Below are positions 13,001 through 24,190 of a DNA stretch of 64,000 nt, piece by piece. The translations under genes were made by a program, and so were the position numbers. The notes below the pieces were generated by a model that was given only the letters and a program-made list of their open reading frames with translations, was not told where the DNA came from and made no database searches. This DNA is from Solanum dulcamara. Lineage: Eukaryota; Streptophyta; Magnoliopsida; Solanales; Solanaceae. Every line of letters starts with the position of its first letter. Positions within the stretch are counted from its first letter, which is position 1. The DNA is taken from positions 78,579,648-78,643,647 of the forward strand of contig NC_077241.1 of assembly GCF_947179165.1 (NCBI RefSeq). The letters run 5' to 3'.

Positions 13001-14392
13001 GTGCCAAGAACATTGAGCTCGGATTCTACTCTCAGTGAAGGGTCGCTTTTGTTTGTAACATGTGGTTGCTTCTCCATGATTGTTTCCATGTTAGATTGAT
13101 CGTGTCTGTTAGTAGGTTGTCTTTTATGCACATCACTCCACTTAAAAACTAAAAAGAAAAAACGAAGTCATATGTTTCCATCAATTGTGATGGCAATAGT
13201 AAAATGGTTACTGTTTTGTCTCCCTCCACTTTGTAGATCAATACTTCGCACATATGCTCATGATGATGTTAGTGCTGGATCCTGGTTCATCGGCCTTGAT
13301 GTGAAGCATGTTGATGAAGGGAAGTTTTGCTGCTCTTCCTGGTCTTCAGGTCTCTCTCTCTCTCTCTCTCTCTCTCCTCTCTCCCTCCATAGGAAATAGG
13401 AGGGAAAAAAAAAGAAATTGGTGCTTCCTTTTGCAGCAGTTATTGATTGTATAACAAATTGCTGTCTCCATATGGGTTGTGGATTGTTTTATCTAGGAGG
13501 TTCTACTGGAGTATCTGTAATTCAAGTAGAAAAATTGTTAGTTCCTATTGGAATTGATAATTAGAGAGCTATTATTTATGACTAAATTTTTCCTCTTTTA
13601 AAATATAGATGATAGAGTGGTTTGAGTATACTGAGAATTATTTTAAGGAAAAAGAAGGTTTTCACACACGGACATCATTGTCATAATATACCGATAACAC
13701 TGTCCTTGTGTGAAAAAAGAGGAGCCTTGGAGTAACTGGTAAAGTTGTTGTCGTGTGACCAAGAGGTCACGGGTTTAAGCCTTGGAAACAGCCTCTAGCA
13801 GAAATGCAAGGTAAGACTGCGTACAATAGGCCCTGGTGGTCGGTCCTTCCCTGGACCCTGTACATAACAAGAGCTTTAGTGCACCGGGCTGCTCTTTACT
13901 GTCCTTGTGTGAAAGCTTGTATAAACTTAGTCGGAAACTTTTGGAGTAAATTTTACCTACTTCCCATTTTTTTTCCTTCTAGAACTGATCCACTTTGAAG
14001 TGAATGGTAGAAGAGACCAATCTTGGTACTAGAAAAGGAACTTAAGGCAATTGTATTAAGAGGGGTGGAGAAAAAAAACTAGGCCAGCCGAAGTTATCTC
14101 CTGTCCTTATTTAGGGAATTGTTTTGAGGTCAATTATTTTGTTGTTCTCATCAAGCTTAGGTCATTTTGCTCTCTTGCCTGATGAGTTCAGACATATAGA
14201 TATAGTTTGGTATTATCTTGAAAGTCGAGAGATGCTCTATACAATTACGTAGCAGAATCAGTAAATAACTTGAAAAAAATGAGGAGGAAAAAGAAGAACG
14301 AATTTACTGCTGGTGTTACGCTCCTCCTCCTTGTGACATCATGGTACTAAATGGCTCTTTTTTTTTTAGGATTTGTATGTGCAGCAGCTTGA
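6920..14392 (+). CDS. HPGT: Hydroxyproline O-galactosyltransferase (HPGT family, GT31)
   Basis: Twelve exons join in one frame: 6920-7035, 7531-7594, 8641-8690, 8792-8985, 9268-9331, 9455-9527, 9967-10090, 11031-11118, 11215-11265, 12843-12914, 13237-13349, 14370-14392. The product has 343 aa, close to the roughly 340 of Arabidopsis HPGT1-3. It is a type II Golgi protein: short basic tail, membrane anchor at about residues 20-38, a DUF4094-like stem (SAISVDDTLKIITCR), then a GT31 galactosyltransferase domain from about residue 95. The acidic NDNVYVNLDA motif (residues 221-230) takes the DxD position, and YIGCMKSGEVF, WYEPEWWKFGD and AHDDVSAGSWFIGLDVKHVDE follow. Family members add the first galactose to hydroxyproline of arabinogalactan proteins. 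The C-terminus GFVCAAA replaces the EAICAGV-like end remembered for Arabidopsis. Exon 12 is only 23 nt, and its acceptor follows a T-run. Which of HPGT1, 2 or 3 it corresponds to is not resolved. Confidence 0.93.
7038..7069 (+). repeat. (CT)n microsatellite just after the HPGT exon 1 donor
   Basis: About 15 CT units begin a few bases after the exon 1 donor GTTGCT, so intron 1 opens with a pure pyrimidine tract. Length variation is expected for this repeat type. Confidence 0.9.
7290..7491 (+). mobile_element. TTG-tailed LINE 3' fragment in HPGT intron 1
   Basis: It carries the RTE 3' UTR-like stretch (TTTGATTTGTTGTACTTGAG), then CGGAAACAACCTCTCTACC, CACGAGGTAGGG, a shortened CACTTGTGGGATTTCAGTGGG and GTTGTTGTTG. 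It is strongly 5'-truncated and non-coding. Confidence 0.65.
8165..8430 (+). repeat. 134-bp perfect tandem duplication in HPGT intron 2
   Basis: The segment starting ACAAGAGTCATTTTTGTCC at 8165 recurs at 8299, a period of 134 bp, with no mismatch seen up to CTTGAT at about 8429. Perfect identity suggests a recent event. It lies between exons 2 and 3 and leaves their splice sites intact. Confidence 0.92.
11765..11852 (+). mobile_element. TTG-tailed LINE/SINE 3' fragment in HPGT intron 9
   Basis: The module is shortened: GAACCGAGGGTCTTTCGGAACAG, then CCCCAGACTCCACCTGGTGGGG and (GTT)n. The middle block (GGTAAGGTCTGCGTACACTC) is missing, probably by internal deletion. Confidence 0.65.
13350..13388 (+). 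repeat. (CT)n microsatellite at the HPGT exon 11 donor
   Basis: The exon 11 donor itself (GTCTCTCT) is the first unit of a CT tract of roughly 12-15 units, ending in CCTCTCTCCCTCC. The donor lacks the usual purines at +3 to +5. Confidence 0.88.
13699..13914 (+). mobile_element. tRNA-derived SINE with perfect 17-bp target duplication
   Basis: Body 13716-13897. The head has RNA polymerase III box A-like (TGGAGTAACTGG, 13728-13739) and box B-like (GGGTTTAAGCC, 13771-13781) motifs. The body continues with GGTAAGACTGCGTACAATAGG and ends in GCACCGGGCTGCTCTTT. Both sides carry the identical 17-mer ACTGTCCTTGTGTGAAA (13699-13715 and 13898-13914), which fixes the borders. It is inserted in intron 11 of the HPGT gene, sense orientation. 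This fits the Solanaceae SolS-type SINEs; the subfamily is not assigned. Confidence 0.92.
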
Positions 14393-15192
14393 TTGGATTT
14401 CCTCTTTTAGTACATACAGAGAATCAGTCACTGGAGATCATTCAATTTGTGAAGACCAGATCATTTTTTCTGCACTTTGCTTTTGGGGCCCTGTACAAAG
14501 GTGCTTGAAGTTTTTAACTCCAATCGTGAAGAGCTCCGTGGTAGAGAAAGCACACACCTTAGTTCGTGACATCACCATGCCCTCGAGGAATGTACAGAGG
14601 GTTCTTGGAGTGTAGGGACTATGGTCAGAAAAATTCCTTGCATGATGATGTATTCATAGAGTGCACATTGTCCATTATTTAATCATGATATCATTTTTAT
14701 GGAGATATAAAGTTTGTTGAACTATGTGGGAATTATTGAATCTCTTAAGATTGCTTCAATAGCAATTTCAAATATGACATTATGCATGTTGAATTCTTGG
14801 CTTGTGCAGAACTAACTGCCATGTACTACAGTTAAACCTCGTTACATTACGGCGTTTATTTGAAAATTTCATGACTGCCATAGCGAGTAATTTTACAAAG
14901 AGTGTAGCGCCATAAAGAATGTTACTATTGTTATAGATAGAATGTTATCATAGAGAAGTAAAATATAACATGAAAAATCAATTCAAGAGAAAATCAGACC
15001 ATTATAGTAAAATGTTATTGTAACAAACAACTATTATAACGAAGTTTGAATGTATTTTGTCTCAGAAATTAGCAAACTTGACTAGTTTGATGTTCTATTC
15101 AATAGTGTCTTCTGTTGTGGATGTCCCAATTCTCAATATCAGTTTTTTTTTCTCATGTCAGCTATGTCCTCTTCTTGATCTTTAGACAAACC
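14393..15192 (+). other. 3' UTR and downstream spacer of the HPGT gene
   Basis: Sequence after the HPGT stop at 14390-14392. The frame open through 14373-14615 belongs to exon 12 read in another frame and to the 3' UTR. No further gene is recognised; the rest is AT-rich, with TATAACG-type repeats near 14830-15060. Confidence 0.5.
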
Positions 15193-15312
15193 ATGAATTT
15201 ACAAGGTTTAACATCAGATGGATTACTATTTTAAGGGATTCTTTTACAACCAATGAATTTACAAGGTTTAACATCAGATGGATTACTATTTTAAGGGATT
15301 CTTTTACAACCA
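15193..15312. repeat. Exact 60-bp tandem duplication
   Basis: Positions 15193-15252 and 15253-15312 are the same 60-bp unit (ATGAATTTACAAGGTTTAAC...CTTTTACAACCA), with no mismatch seen. Intergenic. Confidence 0.93.
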
Positions 15313-15907
15313 AGAAATCAGTCAGGATCAGTGGCACATGGTTCAAAACTCGATGGATAATGAATTCATTTTTTTAATCATACTTTACTTAAATATTACA
15401 TGTATATTTTGTATGGAGCAAGAATCAAACCCGTAATATGTGTGTAACTCACCTCTATCCTTCTTTTCTTAATTACCAAACTTTTATCTATGGCACAATT
15501 TGAATTCATGATGTGCATTTAACTCACATATTACATGTTCTTAGCATTGTATCAAATCAAGATTCCTCAGCTTGGAATTAAATTTTCTTTTAGAGATTTG
15601 AGAATGACACCACATCTACAAAACGTGTAAATTGTAATTGTGCATATTAGTCAATTGATGAAAAGATCTAATTATCAAAAAAAATTTGGAAAAGGTCTAA
15701 AAGATGTTATGGACAGGCATAATGTCACTTCTGTTTTTACTCAGTCTCATTTATTGCTCTTGTAGATCAATTCATCAACTATGTCTTAATTCTAATAAAA
15801 AAATTAGTTGGTGTTCGGGACCATAAAAAATTATTCCCTCGATATTTGTATTAAATCATATTAATTTATGAGAAAATTATGCGGATAAACAAACATATAT
15901 TAGTTAA

Positions 15908-16297
15908 TTAGCTAATTTAGCTATAATTTTAATTAATTATGACTCGCGACAAGCATCTAGCTGTAATTACAGTTTGAATTTTGTATAATTCGCGGGATTA
16001 TATAGTTGAGTTTTGTATAATTCGCGCGATTTATACAAACGTTGTACGCGAATCGAATTGTATAGCGAAATATACAAACACTACAAATTGTATAGCGAAT
16101 TATACAAACGTTGTGCATGAATTTTACAGTGAAATATACAAACATTATACAAAAAAAATGAATTATATGGAGAATTATACAAAAGTACACAAATATTGCG
16201 TTAATTATACAAACGCTGCTATAACTATATCTATGAATTGTAATTAGTAAACTATAACTATGAAGCATAATTAAGATATTTTTAAATGGCTAATAAA
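15908..16297. repeat. Foldback/MITE-like element with internal TATACAAACG repeats
   Basis: The interior repeats AATTATACAAACGTTGT and TTGTATAGCGAAATATAC several times in both orientations. The ends are loosely inverted: TTAGCTAATTTAGCTATAA at the left, versus the complement TTAGCCATTTAAAAATATC from the right. Open frames exist on both strands (15957-16268 and 15981-16247) only because the repeat lacks stops. Probably a MITE; the class is not certain. Confidence 0.5.
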
Positions 16298-19252
16298 TCA
16301 TTAATGTATTCCTTTATTTAAGCTTGAGATAATGCAAAAGCTTATGTAAGAGCAGCTTTTGTGGCTATTCTAGAGACACTTTTTTTTATAAAATTCTCAT
16401 ATTTATTATGATGGGGTAAGTGATGTTTTGTGAATTTTGTCACTTGGCTATGGAGATGGCCCCAATTTTTTCTGTTGGAATGGCTATGGAGTTTGGCATT
16501 TTTCCTCAATCCAAGCATTTGTCCCCATCTCTTTTTTGTTGGTTAGCTAAAAAGTTTATGTATAAATCACCATTTAAATATAAATAATAAACGAAAACAA
16601 AATTTATATATGCTTTTTTGATAAGGTCGGCTTCCTAGTTCTGCCTCAGAATTTAACTGAACCCAATAATTTTGATACAAAGCATAGACATATAAAATAA
16701 TTACTAAAATTTTAATAAATATTAAATTTGATTCATTTGAATTTTATTGAATATGTTGTTGTTGTTATATTTATTTTTTAATTAATAATTTTAAAAGTAT
16801 AATTAATTCAACCATACCCATTTAAAGATTGAATCTGTTAAATCGAACTAGGTAGAAACATCCCCCTTTGCAAAAAAATTACTAGTTAAATATTGTTTTG
16901 TAGCTAAATTTTAATTATTTGACAACTACTTTTTATTCTACTTATGAAAATGATGCCTTTTGCTTTGGAAATATTGAAAAATCAAGGTCAAATAGTATTG
17001 TAAAAAATTGCAAAAGAAAAAAAGATCATAGAAGTCAACTTAGGACACATAATTAGATAGCAGAAAAAATAAAGGACATTCAGTGATATTTACGATAAAT
17101 GGGCTAATTATTTACAAATAGCAATAATTGAGATATGATTAAATCCAATTATTGACTATCTCTTGTTCAAGAAAATTCTATTTCAGTGCTCTTAATAAAT
17201 TCTAGATATACTTCATCAATTATAAAAAAAAATAATCTTTACTGACAAGTGCTTAAAACATGTTGGAGCCACCTGCTAGCCATCCAAGTTCTATAGTCAA
17301 AAAATTGGTTTTGGATGGCCACGCAGGCCAGAGAGTAAAGTCGTTTTTAATATAAAATATTTTATTAATAAAGTGGATTTTTATAAACACAAATTCATAT
17401 TAGTCAAGTCATTAAAATGGATATTAAAAAAGGAAACGGAAAATATAGATAGATATTTCAATAACTATATCCCTACTAATTCAAATCAAATTCCTCCCCT
17501 CCTTGGAATTGACTCATATCATATTAAATCTACGAAAATAAATTAGACAGTTATTGAAAAAAAATAAGTAAAAAAAAAGGCTATACAATAATAATAATTT
17601 ATTCAGTATAATTTCATGAGTTGAGTTTAAAGAGGGTGATGTGTATGCAAATTTTATCTTTGCCTTATAAAAACGGAAAGGTTGTTTCCAAAAAAAACAT
17701 CGACTAAAGAATTAAAAGTAAATTTGAAAAATAAATAAATTACAGTAGCAAAAAGAATCATATTAAAAGCACTAAAGAAAAAAAAAAGGCTACACCAACT
17801 AACAAACTGAAGTGAATGATAAAAAGCTTAAATAGAGAACTAAAAATGTAAGATTTTTCGTGTGAATTCAGATTAATTGAGTATTAACACAAGAAGATAT
17901 AATTAGATATTTCAACAACTATATGCTACCTACTAACTACAAAAGGTTAGTTAAAAAGTCAAGGATAGTGTTTTTAATCTAGACATCCTTAATTATGTTC
18001 AAAATCATGATCCAAGAAATTCCTAGGATGCTTAAAATAGAGATTAAGGCATGAAATGACAAAAAAAAGTCATAAAGGTTGGCGATAAGAACGATTACAA
18101 GAATGAAATTATCCTTAATATTTGAGAGTTAATTTATAGTCATTATGAATAAAAAAAAAGAAAAAACAAGACTCATATGAAAATTTCCCCCAAAAAGGTT
18201 GTAATTAAATCACTATGATAAATTTTTTTGTAAATATTGATTTTTTTTTTGTATTACCATAGTCAAAATTGATGTTGTAACAAATTAAGATTTAATAATG
18301 TTTTTTATTATTATTGAGAGATAGCCAAAGTTTCTTCTTAATTAAATATTTTAGGTTTTCCCTCAATCAACCTCCAAAAAAACACACAAGCATTATTACT
18401 TGTTATAGAGTGATAAATACTTTTTCATATGTAATTAGAGCTTTCGAGTTCAAACTTAAGGTATGGAATTATTAATTTTTTTTTTGAAATTTTTTCAATG
18501 TGAATTTAAATTTAGTCTTCCAATTAAAATATATTGAGCGGGAAATTAAAGGTTAAAAAGGAAAAGTCAACAGAACATATATTTTGACCATAATTGGCCG
18601 TTAATTCAGGTAATCAACGTCAAATTAAGTGTGGAAATGACAAATTCTCAGCTTTCATAATATAATGTAATGTACATACATTTATGCTCCATATTTTTCT
18701 GTTCAAATATCTGACTTTTCTCAATATTAATTTCTTTAATAGCTGCAAATAAGTCCAAAGAGTCATTATGACAAAAGAAGGAAAAAAAAATCACTATTCC
18801 TTTTTAAATATTCCTATTTGAAGAAATAATTAGTTAGAGAATTTTTGGTTCTTGATTTGAATCTTCCCTTGTTTGTTCTTGAAATTCTACACAATTATAG
18901 ATACTTGGGGTTGCTTCATTTTTGGAACAAAAGTAAAAAAGTTCAAATCTTTTTGAGTAAAACAGGGGATTTCTTTCTTTTTATGGTCATTAATAATTTC
19001 CTCAAGAAAGATAAATTGGGTATTGAATTAGTGGTGAAGAAAAGTTCAGTTAGTTAGGATTTTGGTATACTTTTCACGGGAAAACTGGGATTGTCACAAG
19101 GAAAAAGTACCAATTTTCAACTGCTTTGAGTAATTGCAGCTCAAGTGTTGTTTTGTCTCAATTAGAAATTTGTATAAAAGTTGGAGGATTTATGCTGTGT
19201 TTTATCAGAGAAAAACACAAGTTAGTTCTGATATCCAATTTGTGTTCTTGAA
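16298..19252. other. AT-rich spacer and upstream part of the epimerase duplication unit
   Basis: No gene. From about 16490 the sequence matches stretches that recur behind and ahead of later epimerase copies. 16530-16620 resembles 28830-28900. 16620-16860 resembles 30090-30330 and 37600-37800. 18280-18480 resembles 24290-24440. 18600-19250 is the promoter and leader of copy 1. The left border of the tandem duplication unit is therefore near 16490. Confidence 0.55.
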
Positions 19253-22200
19253 ATGGATCATTCTGCAGCAGATAGGGATTATAAAGCTGTAGAAATTGCA
19301 AAGGATAAGAATGGGGTTGGTCAAGTTTTGCTTCGAAATCTACGTGGCGCTTCTGTTCGAGTTAGTTTACTTTTGAGATTAATTTTTTGTGTTTGTATTG
19401 AAGGCTAAGTTTGTGGATTTCAATACTCTATGTGTTTAAGATAATTTATAAATATTTTTGTATTGTTTTATGTATCCAGGTTAGCCTGCATGGAGGACAG
19501 GTTCTTTCATGGAAGACTGACCATGGTGAAGAATTACTTTTTATAAGCAGCAAGGTACATTTCTGAAGCCAATTGTGCTGAAACAATCATTCCTTGTTGT
19601 TCTAATTTTGTCTTTCTTCTCAATGTGATTTATGGGGGGAAATCTTGTAAGTAGCGGTGAAGTCAGAATTTAGCGTTGTGAGTTCAGTATGAGCATGATT
19701 GTATATGCATACAATTCAAATCTTTTTGGGCATATACTGATATACATACATAATTCGAGCTGAAACAGAAGCCTCCTAGATCTGCCTAGTTTTGCAAGAC
19801 TCGTATTTCCACTAATCGGAAAAACAGTCTCTCTATCTCCATAAGGTAGTGGTGAGGTCTGCGTACATTCTACCCTCCTCAGACCCCACTAGTGGGATTT
19901 CACTGGGTATGTTGTTGTTGTTGCAATGAAAACTGCATTTGGTTCATGTTGAATTACTGTTTTGAGCTTCTTCGAAATTATTGTTGATGAAATGTGAGTA
20001 TCGTTTTGTTAGAATTTCTGCTACATGGTGAGTTTCTTCATCTCATTTCACCCCCTTCAGAATCCTCAGATTCTAGTCCTGCATCAAGGTGGTTTCTTGA
20101 GTTTGACTTGTTAAAAAGTCGAATGTAAGAAAAGCTTGTAAACTGAAGAGAAGAAAGGAGCTAAAATGTGTGAAACAAAGAATTTGTTTCCTATGTGAAA
20201 ACTGATAGCTTGCTCTCCTTTATGCGTTTTAGGCAACTTTTAAGCCGCCAACAGCTGTGAGGGGAGGGATTCCAATTTGTTTTCCTCAGGTAACGCGGTA
20301 GTTGTCTTTATGCTTTTATGTTCCTCTTAAAATATGCTCACACTGATCTTTTCGAAATGTGGCTGATGTGTATTTATACTTCTGAAGTTTGGAAACCGGG
20401 GCTCCCTTGAGCAACATGGATTTGCCAGAAATAGGATGTGGGTCATTGACGATAATCCTCCCCCACTGCACCCCAATGATTCCCATGGCAAAACATACAT
20501 GGACTTACTACTTAAATCGTCTGATGATGATCTTAAAGTCTGGCCTCATGGGTACGAACTTTATAATCCATTTCTTTTCTTAATAGGCAACATAGTTATA
20601 TTGTTGCGAAACCTAGTTATAACTATTAAATGTTTGAATAATATACTAGTAAATTTTCAGCTAGTGATGTTAGTCCTATCTTTTCTCTTTCTCCAGTTTT
20701 GAATTCCGCCTGAGAGTGGCTCTGGCTTTTGATGGATCTCTTACCCTGACATCACGCATCAGGAATGTCAATTGCAAGCCTTTTAGTTTCTCCATTGCAT
20801 ACCATACTTATTTTTCTGTCTCAGATATCAGGTAACTGTCATAAACATTTGTTACTGAAGGATTCTTTTGAACAAAATGATGGTTTTCCGTCTCTAGCTT
20901 CGACTAATAGAAAAATTGCTATCTAGTAATGAGGAGTATCTACAGTCAAACTTTCTATCAGAACGCAAGAATAAGATTAGTTGTTTATAATTTAAACGTA
21001 GAGCATACACCCTTTTGTTGCTTTCATAACTTCTGGAGCACAATGGTGTAGCCCCCCCCCCCCCCATACACATAGCAGGACAGCAGGATGAATATGTTTT
21101 CACCCTTCTGATCTGTCAACAACAAAAGATTGTTGTTCCGATTTATAAGCCCACTAGGTATATTGTATTGGTAAAGTCTTATTATGTCTTGTTATTCTTC
21201 TACTTCCATATGTTTGAATAAACTTTTGAGTTTCATGACGTATTCATACAGTCTGCCTTGGATGGAAAACTAAGCTAAACTAACTGCTCTTATGTGACAG
21301 TGAAGTGAGAGTGGAAGGGTTGGAGACTCTTGACTACCTGGACAACTTGTGCAACAGAGAACGTTTCACAGAGCAAGGAGATGCCTTAACATTTGAATCC
21401 GAGGTAAATTACAGCATATGTCCTATCAAACTCACATGACATAGTTCAATAAGGTGTTCCCAAATATTCGGCTATTAGTCAGTGGGTAAATTTCACATAT
21501 GGTCACCTAGCTATTACTTTTTTTTCACAAAAATCAGTTGACGATCATTTACAAAAATCTTAACTTTGAGTATACTAACACAAAAATCACACAACCTGAA
21601 AATACTAACTTTCCAGTTGATAACTCATTTGCTTTTTTAAAAAAAATATATATGTAATAAATAAAAATCAATTAAAAATCTCTGATCCAACCCGATCCAA
21701 AACCCAAAATCCACATGAAGAAAGTAAAATATCAAAAGAACTGACAGGCCTCAGAAAAATTAGGTTGAAACTTTGTTGCCTCCTCCCTAAATTTCAACAG
21801 CGTTTTTGAGGAGTGCAGTTCTGTTCCGTTCTTTTAATATATTCTTCTTTCTTCATATGGATTTTGGGTTTTGGGTAGGGTCAGCGCTTTTTAATTGAAT
21901 TTTATTTGTTAGATTTTAAAAAAAGAGAGAGTAAAACACGAGTTATCCATCGGAAAGTTGGTATTTTCAGGTTGTGTTATTTTTGTATCAGTACACTCAA
22001 AAGTTTAGTGATTTTTGTGTTAGAAATGATAGATAAGTGACTTTTGTGAAAAATATCTTCTCTTTGCTATTGCTTAATAGTTTTGGCTCCTAAGTGGGTG
22101 AGAACCGAGTAGACTTCTATTGATTCTCCACCCATCCATCTACCTTCCCACTCTTTTGAGCATGCATATTATTGTGGTATTGCTTTGTGTTACTAATCCA

Positions 22201-23590
22201 GTACAAGGTGTGAGCCACAGTATATTTTTCGCCCCTCTCCTCATTTGTTTTAAATATGTATAGTAAGCAGCCGCTTATGCTGGTTCTCTAAGCATGATGT
22301 TAGCTGCAGATCATTTCTGTGGGTTATGATCCCTGAGAGCTTACTATTTAATTATGGTAACGTTCTTGTTCCAATATAGCAAGTCATACCATGCCTCAGC
22401 TTCTGTCTCTTCCTTTTAATAAAAATTGACCCAAAAGAAATAAGTAGAAATGAAATGAACGATTATAGTAGATCAATGCCTGCCTTGTTTGGATAATAAT
22501 CTGTGGGAGAAAATTATTTGTTGAACTTGATTCATGTTTTTGTTTCCTAGAACAATTAATGAGTTTGTAATTTCACCTTTTCCAAAAATTCTTTTTTGGT
22601 AGGTGGATCGAGTTTATCTTAGTTCATCTGATGTGATAGCAGTTTTCGATCACGAGAAAAAGAGGACTTTTCTGATAAAGAAAGAAGGACTTCCTGATGT
22701 TGGTGAGCTCAACTATACTTTTGCATTTATTTATTTGGAACAAAACCAAGGAAAAAGTGAGAAGTATATCTACAGCATATGAGCATATTCAGGGACCACC
22801 AAAGCATTAGGAAGATTGTCATTAATTGCAAATATTAGATGATTTTCTTTATAAGAACATTAAAGTTCATGTTGAAAAACTGAAAATGTAGAGAAACAAA
22901 GATAAGAGAGAAAAATAGATCCATTAGACAAGTACAGTCCTCGGGCGGGTTTCCGAGCAACAATACTAATTTTGTATATGTAATCCCTTTGTGGAGTTGA
23001 TTTCTCAAAAGTTCACTCAACTAAGAGTTATTATCTCAGAAAGTAACTTTCTTTGTTGAAGAAAATTAGAATCAAGAAGAAATGTGACTTTCTGAGATAA
23101 TAAACCCTCTCTTTGTGGAACAAAGTTACTAAGAGTCTAAGACTATTGAGATGAACAGGTAAGCATCTAGCGCTAAAAAACAATTATGTGTTAGGTAAGT
23201 GTTGGAACTGATAATAAGTAGGGTCTTTTCATGAGATAAATTCATCATTTTTTTTCTTAGATTTGGGTAGTCTGGTGTACCCAACCCTTGTATGGTAACT
23301 TAAAAACATTGGACATCTTCAGTTAGTAATCTAGTTACTCGACATGTTCTGTTTGTAATCTAGTTACTGCATCTTTTCCTGTCTGATTGTCGTTCAACAA
23401 TCTACATTAACCTATTACAGTGGTTTGGAATCCATGGGAGAAGAAATCTAAAGCCATTGCAGATCTTGGAGATGAAGAGTACAAGCATATGCTTTGTGTA
23501 GACGGAGCAGCTATCGAGAAACCAATCACCTTGAAGCCAGGTGAAGAATGGACCGGAAGGTTGGAACTGTCTGTCACGCCTACAAGTTGA
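19253..23590 (+). CDS. Glucose-6-phosphate 1-epimerase-like protein, copy 1 (intact)
   Basis: Eight exons: 19253-19360, 19480-19554, 20233-20289, 20388-20551, 20697-20831, 21301-21403, 22603-22702, 23421-23590. Product 303 aa, normal for plant members of this galactose-mutarotase-like family. The family interconverts alpha and beta anomers of hexose 6-phosphates in the cytosol. Landmarks: LHGGQVLSW (exon 2), RGGIPICFPQFG (residues about 71-82, substrate-binding Arg), EQHGFARNRMW, WPHGFEFRLRVAL, AYHTYFSVSDI with the presumed catalytic His171, VEGLETLDYLDN, then LCVDGAAIEKPITLKPGEEW. The residue aligned with the catalytic Glu (yeast YMR099c His159/Glu264, a spacing of 105) is Asp275, a spacing of 104. 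The start at 19253 sits where the paralogous starts lie. This is the copy closest to the canonical enzyme; activity is plausible but Glu to Asp is unusual. Confidence 0.92.
19816..19925 (+). mobile_element. TTG-tailed LINE/SINE fragment private to epimerase copy 1 (intron 2)
   Basis: TCGGAAAAACAGTCTCTCTA, TAAGGTAGTGGTGAGGTCTG, CCCCACTAGTGGGATTTCAC and (GTT)n. Copies 2-4 lack it: copy 2 reads straight through at about 25575-25595 (CTTATCTTGCAATGAAAAC), so insertion followed the split of copy 1 from the others. Confidence 0.75.
21052..21065 (+). repeat. Run of 14 C in copy 1 intron 5
   Basis: A homopolymer of 14 C follows GGTGTAG. At this site copies 2-4 have CACACCCCC after a LINE fragment. 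The run length may be unreliable in assemblies. Confidence 0.85.
21483..22060. mobile_element. Long-TIR DNA element in copy 1 intron 6
   Basis: The ends are inverted repeats of about 60 bp: left AAATTTCACATATGGTCACC...TTTTCACAAAAATCA, right TGATTTTTGTGTTAGAAATG...GTGACTTTTGTGAAAAAT. The interior is non-coding (about 450 bp) with long AT runs. Copies 2 and 4 lack it at this site. A piece of it recurs at 35105-35275 in the rearranged zone. Confidence 0.6.
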
Positions 23591-24017
23591 AGGATCACTC
23601 AAATCTCACGTCCCAAGTTAAATACATGGTTCGTGCACAACACAACCAACTAATTAGTGAACGTATGACCTCCTTAATATTAGCAGCGAAGTCATACACT
23701 AAGAGCCAATATTAATGTTCTTTTATTGGTGTGAAATTAGTAGTGTACTTAGTTGATTGATGTTTAAAAGTTCCAATTGTCATTCTTGTGTAAGTGTACA
23801 TCACACAATACATGTAATGGAAGTGGGGAAAGGTCATTTATAATGTTTCCCCAAACTGTTGTAATTTGAATGAATCTGTTTATAATTGCAGAAATGAATG
23901 TTGTACTCACCTTTATATCACAAAATTTGCTGGTTAGATATAGCTTTGGCATTGTCCCCATGTCTCCTTTTTGTTAGTTAGCTAAAAATTTATGTAGAAG
24001 TCATCATTTAAAAAGAA

Positions 24018-24190
24018 ATAATGATTTGGTTCAATCGGTGGTGTATGTTATTTACGGATGACATAGTACTGATTGACGAGACATGGGACAGATTTAATAC
24101 TAGGTTGGAGGTTTGGAGAAAAACTCTGGAGTTTAAAGGGTTCAGATTGAGTACGATCAAAATGAAATATTTGAAGTGTAAATTAGTCAG
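24018..24190 (+). mobile_element. LINE reverse-transcriptase remnant behind copy 1
   Basis: The frame 24021-24227 corresponds to the RT catalytic region ([34 protein letters not shown]). The first D of the LADD/FADD box is preceded by T instead of A, and the sequence stops homology at about 24184. The start of homology follows TTTGGTTCAATCGGTGG, the same target as the fuller copy at 28.9 kb, so it is the same ancestral insertion with a deleted 3' part. Confidence 0.75.

Noticed and set aside
15957..16268. Overlapping frames on both strands
   Set aside because: They result from a stop-poor repeat (TATACAAAC motif), not from coding constraint.
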